A DNA stretch of 57,798 nt from the NCBI GenBank assembly GCA_947448795.1, contig CANFOZ010000009.1, forward strand, positions 1 through 57,798, read 5' to 3'. The position numbers and the translations under genes are program-made. The stretch is from Bacteroidota bacterium. GTDB taxonomy: Bacteria; Bacteroidota; Bacteroidia; AKYH767-A; JAHEYN01. The notes under the pieces are model-generated. The model was not told the DNA's origin. It saw only the letters and a program-made list of their open reading frames with translations, and made no database searches. This document shows, one piece after another, positions 51,030 through 57,798 of the stretch. The first letter of the stretch is position 1. Each line of letters starts with the position of its first letter.

Positions 51030-51521
51030 CTATTTAAAAACGACCTGCATCATCTGCACAGAAAGGTAGCGATCGAACTTTTTGCCTGCGTCTTGGATAA
51101 TGCCAATCATCGCGTAACCAAGGCTTTCGTGCAAATGTACACTCACCGGATTGCCTTCGGTGATGCGCGACAAAATGCAGCGCAAACCAACTGTTTTTCC
51201 TTCTCGGGTAATGATCTCCAACAGCTGCTTGCCGATTCCTTTCCCGCGGTGTCCTTCGCGTACATAAAAAGAAATCTCGGCAGTAGTATCGTACGCCTTA
51301 CGATCAGACCAACGCGACAAGGAAGCCCAGCCGAGCACCTGCTCATTTTCTACCGCTACAATAGCTGGATATTGACCCACATGCTGTTGCAACCAAACGT
51401 GCATCTGCTCTATCGTTTTTGGATCGGTGTCGAATGTCGCTGTCGAATATAAAATAGCATCGTTATAGATCTCCCTAATTCCTGGAAGATCTAGTTCAGC
51501 GGCTGGACGAATGACAAGCAT
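51030..51521 (-). CDS. GNAT acetyltransferase, phosphinothricin acetyltransferase-like
   Basis: A 163-residue acetyltransferase. IREIYNDAILYSTATFDTDP near the start is the hallmark of the Pat/YncA group. The acetyl-CoA loop is VREGHRGKGIGKQLLEIIT (about 87-105), and the C-terminal NPVSVHLHESLGYAMIGII is also typical. Members acetylate amino-acid analogues such as methionine sulfone; the natural substrate here is not known. It starts 9 bases after the yeiH gene. Confidence 0.9.
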   Translation of the reverse strand: MLVIRPAAELDLPGIREIYNDAILYSTATFDTDPKTIEQMHVWLQQHVGQYPAIVAVENEQVLGWASLSRWSDRKAYDTTAEISFYVREGHRGKGIGKQLLEIITREGKTVGLRCILSRITEGNPVSVHLHESLGYAMIGIIQDAGKKFDRYLSVQMMQVVFK

Positions 51522-51530
51522 GTGAAACGA

Positions 51531-52466
51531 TTAAAGGAGTCGACTTAAAATAACAGTGAGGGAGCCGACCGAGATAATTATCCACAATAAAATACCCAGG
51601 AGAAATGGCTTGAAACCAACGGCCTGCATGGTTTTGCGAGTAAGTCCGGCACCAATGAGAAACAGCGTGAGAGTCAGCCCTTTCTTTGAAGCCAGCACGA
51701 TAAGATGACTCAGCGGCTGCATCGCTGGCAAGAACGTGTTCAAGGCCATGGCCGCCACAAACAAAAAGATAAACCAAGGAATGTTAACCTTACTGGAATT
51801 TTTACGAAAAACAAGGGCGGTTACCAAGGATAAAGGGATGATCCAAAGCGCACGCTCGAGCTTCACGGTGGTAGCAATTTTTAGTGCTTCTTCGCCATAT
51901 TTCTGTGCGGCGCCTACCACCGAGCTTGTGTCGTGTATGGCAATGGCCGACCACAGGCCAAACTGGGCGTTGCTCATGGCAAAATAGTGCCCAATGAAGG
52001 GAAACAAAAGCAGGGCGATGGAGTTTAGAATAAAGACCGTGCCGAGCGAAACCGAAATTTCTTCTTCTTTCGCATCAATCAATGGCGATACGGCAGCGAT
52101 GGCGCTTCCCCCGCAGATGGCGGTGCCTGCGGCAATGAGGTAGGTTATTTTGTCACCGATTTTAAACATCCGGCCAAAGAAAAGTCCGGCCAACATGGTT
52201 ATGCTGATCGATGCGACGGTAAAAATAAATCCTTCCTTCCCGGCCTTCGCAGCTTCAAAAAGATTCATCCCGAAACCCAATCCAACCACACAAACCTGCA
52301 GCAATATTTTTGTAGCTTTCTTGTTGTGTTGGATAAATGGATGACCGATCGTTTGTGACAGGAGTAAGCCTAGCAAAAGCCCGAGTGGTGGGTCGATGAA
52401 AGGCGTTAGACAGGCAATGGCCCCTAGCAGAAAGAGTGCTTTTTTTACATTTTCAGTTAGAACCAT
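51531..52466 (-). CDS. YeiH family (UPF0324) putative sulfate/sulfite exporter
   Basis: A 311-residue inner-membrane protein with about ten hydrophobic segments. Family motifs are GLGFGMNLFEAAKAG, AAGTAICGGSAIAAVSP and AIHDTSSVVGAA. Members have been annotated as sulfate or sulfite exporters, but direct proof is limited. It lies between meaB and a GNAT gene on the same strand (gaps of 18 and 9 bases). A link with the sulfite-producing CstB-like enzyme 31 kb away is possible but inferred. Confidence 0.9.
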   Translation of the reverse strand: MVLTENVKKALFLLGAIACLTPFIDPPLGLLLGLLLSQTIGHPFIQHNKKATKILLQVCVVGLGFGMNLFEAAKAGKEGFIFTVASISITMLAGLFFGRMFKIGDKITYLIAAGTAICGGSAIAAVSPLIDAKEEEISVSLGTVFILNSIALLLFPFIGHYFAMSNAQFGLWSAIAIHDTSSVVGAAQKYGEEALKIATTVKLERALWIIPLSLVTALVFRKNSSKVNIPWFIFLFVAAMALNTFLPAMQPLSHLIVLASKKGLTLTLFLIGAGLTRKTMQAVGFKPFLLGILLWIIISVGSLTVILSRLL

Positions 52467-52484
52467 GTTGACGTTATAATGGGT

Positions 52485-53399
52485 TTATTCTTTTTTGTTC
52501 GATGCTCTTTCGGAGGCGAAACGATAGATGTTGAATTCGCCGGACTTGCTTTTTTCTAAAAGCGCTTGCTCCAACTCTTCGATGTGGAGGTCTTTCATGC
52601 GTTGCTCGCGGATGAGACGATAGGCCTTCTCAGCCAACAGATGCAGCTTAGTTGAAGGCACAAGCGCTGCATAGTGCGCATCGATTGCATCGGCGAGTTC
52701 GGAAATACCGCTTGCTGTGTGCGCGGCAGTTTTAAGCACGGGCACATGGCTATTGACAGAGCGCAGGCCTAGCATCTCTTGGATATGACGCACGTAGGCA
52801 TCGGCACCTTCGCGGTCTGCCTTGTTCACTACAAAAAGATCGGCTATCTCCATGATGCCCGACTTCAGCGCCTGCACCTCATCGCCAGCGCCAGGCACTA
52901 AAACCAGCACGGTGGTATCGGCAAGCGAGGCGATTTCCACCTCACTCTGCCCCACGCCTACTGTTTCGATGAGGATGTGGTCAAAGCCCGCCTGCTTCAT
53001 GAGGTCGGTGATCTCGAGCGTTTTGGCCGACAGGCCACCCAAAGAACCCCGTGTGGCTATGGAGCGAATAAAGATGTTGGGGTTTCGGAAGTGGTCGCCC
53101 ATGCGCACACGATCGCCCAGAAGGGCGCCGCGCGAAAAGGGCGAGGTGGGATCGACGGCTAGTATGCCGACTTTTTTACCTGCATTGCTAAGGTGATTAG
53201 CGAGTGCGTTGATGAGCGTGCTCTTGCCTGCACCCGGCGGGCCTGTAATGCCGGTAACGGGCACCAGTCGATCAAAGCGCAGGGCGTTAAGAATATCTTG
53301 GTAGCCCTCGGATTCGTTCTCCACCAATGAGATGGCGCGCGCCAGAGCGAGCATATCGCCATTGCTGACTTTCTCCAGAAGTTCAAGTGCAGTGTTCAT
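52485..53399 (-). CDS. meaB: Methylmalonyl-CoA mutase-associated GTPase MeaB
   Basis: A G3E-family GTPase that protects and loads methylmalonyl-CoA mutase with adenosylcobalamin. The 304 residues show Walker A GPPGAGKSTLINAL (about 57-70), ETVGVGQSEVEIA (switch/base region), VLVPGAGDEVQALKSG and the NKAD specificity motif. The mutase genes are not in the window. It lies 67 bases downstream of gatA and 18 bases upstream of yeiH. Confidence 0.95.
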   Translation of the reverse strand: MNTALELLEKVSNGDMLALARAISLVENESEGYQDILNALRFDRLVPVTGITGPPGAGKSTLINALANHLSNAGKKVGILAVDPTSPFSRGALLGDRVRMGDHFRNPNIFIRSIATRGSLGGLSAKTLEITDLMKQAGFDHILIETVGVGQSEVEIASLADTTVLVLVPGAGDEVQALKSGIMEIADLFVVNKADREGADAYVRHIQEMLGLRSVNSHVPVLKTAAHTASGISELADAIDAHYAALVPSTKLHLLAEKAYRLIREQRMKDLHIEELEQALLEKSKSGEFNIYRFASERASNKKE

Positions 53400-53466
53400 C
53401 CACTACAAAGAAACGAAGTTAAATTCGGATTTGAACGATAAAAATGATGGTGAAGCGAAGAGCAAT

Positions 53467-54885
53467 TTACAGTGCTTCGAGCTCGCTTGCGAAGGCTAGC
53501 ATCTGTTGCTCCGAAAATTTGCGGCCGATCAACTGCAAGCCAAAAGGCATGCCGTTGCTGTGTGTACCGAGCGGGATGGAGATGGCTGGCAATCCAGTAA
53601 GGTTGGCTTGCACAGTAAAAATATCTTCCAGGTACATCGTTACTGGATCGCTTATTTCGCCCAGTTTAAAAGCCGTTTTAGGTGTTGTCGGCAAGAGGAT
53701 GAAATCAAATTTTTCGAGGATCTCGTTGGTCTTGTCGCGCAGGATGCGGCGCACTTTCTGTGCGTTGGAGTAATAGGCGTCGTAGTAGCCGGAGCTCAAA
53801 ACGAAGGTGCCAAGCAGGATGCGGCGTTTTACTTCAGGGCCAAAACCCTCGCTACGCGATTTGCGGTAGGTGGAATCGATATCTGTAGCATTCGGACTGC
53901 GGTAGCCATACAACACGCCGCCGTAACGGGATAAGTTCGATGATGCTTCAGCCGTGGTGAGCACGTAGTAAGCGGGTACCATGTGATCGAGATACGGGAA
54001 ACTGGCTTCGCCGGTGGTGTGCCCATTGTCTTGCAGCAGCTTAACGATCTTTTGAATTTTGTGATGAATCTCGCGGTCCCAGCGCGTATCGTTCATGAAC
54101 TCGGTAATCAAGGCCACCGACGGTTTATTTTTCGGATTGAGATTGGCGCTATATGCTTCAACAGGCAAGGATGAGGCGGTGCTGTCGTAACCATCAGCGC
54201 CTGCAATAACTTCGAGTAGCAGCGCGGCATCAGCAATCGTGTGGGTGAGCGGTCCAATTTGATCAAATGAGGAAGCATAGGCGATCAAGCCATAGCGAGA
54301 GATGCGTCCATAGGTTGGTTTCATGCCAACGAGTCCGCAGAAAGAAGCGGGTTGACGGATCGAGCCACCGGTATCGGAGCCCAAGGCCACATGACAGAGT
54401 CCAGCGGCAACAGCTGCGGCAGAGCCACCGGATGAGCCACCCGGACTGCGTTGCTCATCGATGGGGTTGAGCACAGGGCCGAATGCGGAGTTCTCGTTGG
54501 AGCTACCCATTGCAAACTCGTCGCAGTTGGCACGACCGATGATAATGGCATCTTCATGCAGCAGTCGTTCAACCACTGTAGCGGAGTATATAGAAGAAAA
54601 AGAGCCTAAGATTTTCGACGCAGCAGAGATGCGATGTCCTTTGAAACAGATGTTGTCTTTCAGTGCCACAACCATACCGGCAAGCTTCCCGGCCTTACCC
54701 GTCCGCACGCGCTCGTCCACTTCTTTTGCGCGAAGCAAGGCTTCGTCGCCAAACACCTCGAGAAAACAATTGAGCGACTTTCGCTCCTCGATGCGGTTTA
54801 GGAAATAGGTGACCTGCTCGACACAGCTGGTTTTACCAGCCTCCAGGTTAGTACGAAAAGCAAGAAATGTGGGATGATTGGACAT
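53467..54885 (-). CDS. gatA: Asp/Glu-tRNA amidotransferase subunit A
   Basis: Amidase subunit that releases ammonia from glutamine for the GatCAB-catalysed amidation of mischarged Glu-tRNA(Gln) or Asp-tRNA(Asn). The Ser-cisSer-Lys triad is visible: Lys in MVVALKDNICFKGH, Ser in RSPGGSSGGSAAAV, and the nucleophile Ser in GSDTGGSIRQPASFCG. The 472-residue length is normal. Since asnS is present, the complex probably serves tRNA-Gln. gatB and gatC are not in the window. Confidence 0.96.
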   Translation of the reverse strand: MSNHPTFLAFRTNLEAGKTSCVEQVTYFLNRIEERKSLNCFLEVFGDEALLRAKEVDERVRTGKAGKLAGMVVALKDNICFKGHRISAASKILGSFSSIYSATVVERLLHEDAIIIGRANCDEFAMGSSNENSAFGPVLNPIDEQRSPGGSSGGSAAAVAAGLCHVALGSDTGGSIRQPASFCGLVGMKPTYGRISRYGLIAYASSFDQIGPLTHTIADAALLLEVIAGADGYDSTASSLPVEAYSANLNPKNKPSVALITEFMNDTRWDREIHHKIQKIVKLLQDNGHTTGEASFPYLDHMVPAYYVLTTAEASSNLSRYGGVLYGYRSPNATDIDSTYRKSRSEGFGPEVKRRILLGTFVLSSGYYDAYYSNAQKVRRILRDKTNEILEKFDFILLPTTPKTAFKLGEISDPVTMYLEDIFTVQANLTGLPAISIPLGTHSNGMPFGLQLIGRKFSEQQMLAFASELEAL

Positions 54886-54932
54886 AGCAATTGCATTATG
54901 CCTTTGGGCATATGGCTTTTAAGAAAGAAAAA

Positions 54933-55100
54933 TTACTTCTTCTCTTCCTGCTTCGCCTCTTCCTCTCCGCCTTTGTAAGAGTCTTTGAAGTCGCGAATCC
55001 CTTTACCAAGTCCTTTCGCCAATTCAGGAATCTTTTTGCCGCCAAAAAGGAGGACTACGATAACTAGGATAAGGATGATTTCTTGAGTGCCTAAACGCAT
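54933..55100 (-). CDS. tatA: Twin-arginine translocase subunit TatA/TatE
   Basis: A 55-residue pore-forming subunit of the Tat export system. The start ATG 55100 gives [20 protein letters not shown], followed by [20 protein letters not shown], the family's membrane helix, hinge and amphipathic helix. The tail is acidic then lysine-rich. An in-frame Met at 55124 would add eight polar residues before the membrane segment and is less likely. A -7 element TATCTTTG lies 22 bases upstream. It precedes gatA by 47 bases. Confidence 0.95.
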   Translation of the reverse strand: MRLGTQEIILILVIVVLLFGGKKIPELAKGLGKGIRDFKDSYKGGEEEAKQEEKK

Positions 55101-55121
55101 TTTTGTAGGTATTAATTTACA

Positions 55122-55129
55122 CAAAGATA
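55122..55129 (-). promoter_or_regulatory. -7 element of tatA
   Basis: TATCTTTG on the minus strand matches TAnnTTTG, 22 bases before the ATG at 55100. If used, this excludes the alternative start at 55124. Confidence 0.4.
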
Positions 55130-55174
55130 GTATTTCTCCAGTTCATGAGCAGATTTTGCATAAACAAGTCCTTT

Positions 55175-56434
55175 TTACTTGTTCACTCGATACAACCAGA
55201 TCTCCGGATTCATTTTTATTGTGCCTTTCCAAATTTGAAGATTCATCTCCGTTTTGGAGTCCTCCTCGTTGTTACGAATAGATCCCAGTGACTGCTTGGT
55301 ACTTACCTTTTGGCCCGATTTTACAAAGACATCATCGAGGTTGGAGTACACGCTGAGGTATTCGCCGTGGCGCACCAAAACGGCCTTTCCTGAACCCGGA
55401 ATCACAATCACGCCGGACACTTCCCCATCGAAGATGGCCCTAGCATTGGCACCTGTTTTAGTACCGATGTCGATGCCGTTGTTATTGGTTTCGATCCCTT
55501 TTAACACCGGGTGGGGGTGAACGCCAAAGGTTTCAGTGATCACTCCTTGCTCCACAGGCCACGGCAATTTTCCCATGTTGCTTGCAAAACCATCAGACAG
55601 CTTCTGGGCTTCAGGAGTAAGCGCGAAGCCACCCGTTTTTGCAACCGGCCTTCCTTCTTTCTCCGCTTTCTTACGTGCATCGTCTATCTCCTTGCGAATA
55701 ATATCCTCGATGGCTTTGTTCAGTTTCTCTTCTGCTCGCTGCTTCTCGCGCAGTTGCGCTTTGAGTTGCTGCTCCTTCTGTTGCAAGGTGTTCACCACCT
55801 CAACCTGCTCGGTCTTTTCCACCGTTAGCTGCTTCTTCTCGCCTTCCAGGTTCATAAGCAAATCCATCTTTGCTTGTTTCTGACTGATGAGTTCTTCGCG
55901 TTGTTTGGTGAGCTCTAGCTGTGTTTTTTCGATGTTCGCTTTCTGCTGCTTGCGGTAATCGCTGTATTGCTGCATATAGCGCAAGCGTTTATAGGCCTGG
56001 TTAAAATCGCTTGAAGCAAAAATGAACATCAAGCGTTGATAGGCACTTTGGTTTTTATAGGCGAAGTAAATCATCTTCGCGTATTCCTCCTTCAGTTCCT
56101 TCATTTCCTGCTCGAGCGTTGCGATTGATGCATTTGTCTGATCAACTTGATACTGCAGGATAAGACTCTCGCGTGTGATGGTGGAGATAAGCTCCTGACG
56201 CATGCCGATTTTTTTGTTTAGCGCTACAAGCTGATTGAGCGACACCGACTTGTTTTTGCGCGTCTCCTCTAAAATTTTATTGGTAATCTCAATGTCTTTA
56301 CGAAGCTGGTCTTTCTTCTTCTCAAGCTCTTTCTTGGTTTGGGCAAAACCGAGCATGGATGCGCCAAGACTTAGCAGCAATGCAAGAAGAAGAAAAAGTG
56401 AACGAAGCATGTGGTTGTGTTTGATAAAGCGCAT
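55175..56434 (-). CDS. EnvC-like murein hydrolase activator (coiled coil plus degenerate M23 domain)
   Basis: A 419-residue exported protein. A signal peptide (LRSLFLLLALLLSLGASMLG) is followed by a long coiled coil (about residues 33-260) rich in Lys, Glu and Gln. The C-terminal LytM/M23 domain (about 290-415) has GVHPHPVLKG, NNGIDIGTKTG and VRHGEYLSVYSNLDDVFVK. The HxH zinc ligand pair of active M23 enzymes reads VYS here and HGxD reads NGID, so it is probably a non-catalytic activator of amidases, like EnvC. An alternative ATG at 56410 gives 411 aa. It lies 7 bases after the DUF4292 gene. Confidence 0.88.
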   Translation of the reverse strand: MRFIKHNHMLRSLFLLLALLLSLGASMLGFAQTKKELEKKKDQLRKDIEITNKILEETRKNKSVSLNQLVALNKKIGMRQELISTITRESLILQYQVDQTNASIATLEQEMKELKEEYAKMIYFAYKNQSAYQRLMFIFASSDFNQAYKRLRYMQQYSDYRKQQKANIEKTQLELTKQREELISQKQAKMDLLMNLEGEKKQLTVEKTEQVEVVNTLQQKEQQLKAQLREKQRAEEKLNKAIEDIIRKEIDDARKKAEKEGRPVAKTGGFALTPEAQKLSDGFASNMGKLPWPVEQGVITETFGVHPHPVLKGIETNNNGIDIGTKTGANARAIFDGEVSGVIVIPGSGKAVLVRHGEYLSVYSNLDDVFVKSGQKVSTKQSLGSIRNNEEDSKTEMNLQIWKGTIKMNPEIWLYRVNK

Positions 56435-56441
56435 GGTCAGC

Positions 56442-57290
56442 TTATTTCGCCCGTTCGTATTTATCCGGTATATTAAATGGAAACTCTAGTGTTTTATTAA
56501 CGACCACCTTCGACAATTGCAGATCGATTGTAGCCGGTTTTTCGGCTTCTAATTTAAGGGTAACATGATGCGCAATCGACAAGGAGTCTGAGCCCGTTTC
56601 GCTTTCTGCTGCAAAGAAGTCGTTTCGGCTTATAAGTAATTTCTTAGCCACTTTGTTATCATCGATAGCCATCTTTACTATATGGTAGGTCAGTGGGTCG
56701 AGCCACACATCTTGAATGATTCTCTTCATACTTTCCTTTTCCTCCATTGCTCGCTTCAGTTTTCTTTTACGAAGAGTACTCAAAATATAGTACTGTTCAT
56801 CGACATAGGCGGAGCGCATTTTTTTTGCGTCGAAGTACGGAAAGTAATTACCTAGCAAAAGCTCCTGCAACATGGCGAAATCGACGCCGATCTCCAAGAG
56901 GTTATTGAGGTAGGAATAATCCGTTATGGTATAACGCGCATCGATACGATCCAGCATCTTGATCGAATCCCTCGTGATTACAACACGTGCAGCTTCAATT
57001 CCCAAAGCAGAGATACTGAGCCAGATGATGCTATCGGTGCGCATACGCAAATTGACTGTGAACGATTGGCTCTTTTCATTCACATCGGCTGTGGCTGCAA
57101 TTTTTGCACTTATCGTCTTGCAGTGCACCGCGGCGGAGTCCATTTTTTCGATGAGCGTTTCGGCTCGCATTTCTGGCAAGGGTTGCGCGGTCGTTATTTT
57201 TCGTGATGGAAAGCAAGCAGAAAAAGCAAGCAGCACCGACATCAACAAGCAGCTGCGAAGAACAAAGGAGTTAATCTTGAACAACGGCAT
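56442..57290 (-). CDS. DUF4292 lipoprotein
   Basis: A 282-residue envelope lipoprotein with a signal sequence ending in the lipobox cysteine 26 (LLAFSAC). The mature part has ISAKIAATADVNEKSQSF, LRMRTDSIIWLSISALGIEAAR and MLQELLLGNYF, features of DUF4292, a Bacteroidota family thought to be related in fold to LolA/LolB-type lipoprotein carriers. The function is unproven. It lies between a TPR protein gene (2 bases upstream) and the EnvC-like gene (7 bases downstream), which suggests a cell-envelope operon. Confidence 0.85.
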   Translation of the reverse strand: MPLFKINSFVLRSCLLMSVLLAFSACFPSRKITTAQPLPEMRAETLIEKMDSAAVHCKTISAKIAATADVNEKSQSFTVNLRMRTDSIIWLSISALGIEAARVVITRDSIKMLDRIDARYTITDYSYLNNLLEIGVDFAMLQELLLGNYFPYFDAKKMRSAYVDEQYYILSTLRKRKLKRAMEEKESMKRIIQDVWLDPLTYHIVKMAIDDNKVAKKLLISRNDFFAAESETGSDSLSIAHHVTLKLEAEKPATIDLQLSKVVVNKTLEFPFNIPDKYERAK

Positions 57291-57292
57291 CC

Positions 57293-57798
57293 TTACTCGA
57301 TTAACTTTTTCTCCGACAATTTACGATCCAACAGCTTCGATGCATCGCCCACTATCTTGGCCTTTTCCCAGTATTCAAGGGCACGATCGGGCATTTTCAA
57401 ATGCCAAAGCACATCGCCATAATGTTCTAGGATTACACCGTGGGTATCGCCGCCGTTTGCCAAGGACTTTTCAATCCATCGTTTGGCCTCGTCGTATTTT
57501 TTCTGGACGTAGAGAATCCATCCATAGGTGTCTTGAAAATTGACATTGTCTGGCTCCAATTGGTTGGCTTGCAAGGAAAGCTTCTCCGCCTTATCCAAGC
57601 TGTCTCCGCGCAGCGAGAGGTAGTAGCTGTAGTTGTTAAGAACGTAGGAGTTAACGGGGTTCAATTCGAGGGCTTTGTTAAAAGCCTCGTCCGACTTGCG
57701 ATAGGCCTTGAGCTTATGTTGTGCATCGCCGATGCTTGCGTAAAACTGCGCCTCAAAATCTTTATTGTCGACCACCAGTTTTACGCCGCTAGTGAGCG
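57293..57798 (-). CDS. TPR repeat protein, 5' end outside the window
   Basis: The frame is open to the right edge of the window, so the visible 160-odd residues are the C-terminal part of a longer protein. TPR units are recognisable: YASIGDAQHKLKAYRKSDEA with FNKALELNP, then SYYLSLRGDSLDKAEKLSLQ, then YGWILYVQKKYDEAKRWIEK and YGDVLWHLKMPDRALEYWEK. The GTG at 57775 is an internal valine rather than a start. It is the upstream member of the TPR-DUF4292-EnvC-like operon. Partner proteins are unknown. Confidence 0.88.
   Translation of the reverse strand, partial: LTSGVKLVVDNKDFEAQFYASIGDAQHKLKAYRKSDEAFNKALELNPVNSYVLNNYSYYLSLRGDSLDKAEKLSLQANQLEPDNVNFQDTYGWILYVQKKYDEAKRWIEKSLANGGDTHGVILEHYGDVLWHLKMPDRALEYWEKAKIVGDASKLLDRKLSEKKLIE

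Noticed and set aside
54897-54912. TATGCC-TTTG-GGCATA hairpin between tatA and gatA
   Set aside because: The stem has only 6 bp and no T-run, so it is too weak to call a terminator; a chance palindrome is likely.

Overview
The window comes from a Bacteroidota chromosome, probably an aerobic, free-living member. Evidence for this: three secreted proteins end in type IX secretion sorting domains (two of the gliding-motility type B, one type A). Many genes are preceded by the Bacteroidota -7 promoter element TAnnTTTG, with a TTG about 20 bases further upstream where one is visible. Shine-Dalgarno sequences are not conspicuous. DUF3078, DUF4292 and the double cytochrome oxidase subunit III arrangement are typical of the phylum. 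No tRNA, rRNA, CRISPR array or complete insertion sequence was seen.

Layout. Positions 1-11.8 kb: the end of queG, then a leftward block (leucyl aminopeptidase, pdxA, asnS, rpoN, ubiX, a 62-aa protein) and a rightward block (mqnC, a large type IX cargo protein, riboflavin synthase). 11.8-17.1 kb: an unlisted 41-aa lipoprotein gene, RNase R and a large M16 peptidase, the last two convergent across a strong terminator. 17.1-20.7 kb: a leftward operon of a CstB-like persulfide dioxygenase-rhodanese followed by two secreted cupredoxin proteins. 20.8-26.9 kb: an accessory stretch with a lipoprotein/radical SAM pair, an acetyltransferase, an FkbM methyltransferase, a conspicuously AT-rich sulfurtransferase gene flanked by repeats, and a glycosyltransferase.

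26.9-31.1 kb is the translation cluster rplM-rpsI-rpsB-tsf, terminator, pyrH, frr. 31.3-43.1 kb holds two orphan histidine kinases, phosphoglycerate mutase, a choice-of-anchor/type IX cargo protein, an M20 dipeptidase, a double-ATPase peptide transporter subunit, a DUF3078 outer-membrane protein and a TerC protein. 43.2-47.4 kb is a cytochrome oxidase operon (ctaB, two subunit III genes, subunit IV, SCO, DUF420 and an 81-aa CxxC membrane protein). 47.4-57.8 kb is leftward: an orphan HTH regulator with a clear operator, exonuclease III, an omega-amidase/methionine aminotransferase pair, an acetyltransferase, YeiH, MeaB, GatA, TatA, an EnvC-like protein, a DUF4292 lipoprotein and the end of a TPR protein.

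The least explained parts are the repeats and the sulfur/copper operon. Four copies of a purine-rich element that ends in CAGCC occur at 23.04, 25.7, 39.9 and 47.4 kb. Two of them sit next to clusters of a GTGGCTGAGC-type repeat, including a 54-bp tandem array at 25.45 kb. The AT-rich sulfurtransferase gene lies between such repeats and its ends look like those of an integron cassette. The CstB-like/cupredoxin operon and the self-regulated orphan regulator at 48 kb are the best candidates for follow-up.
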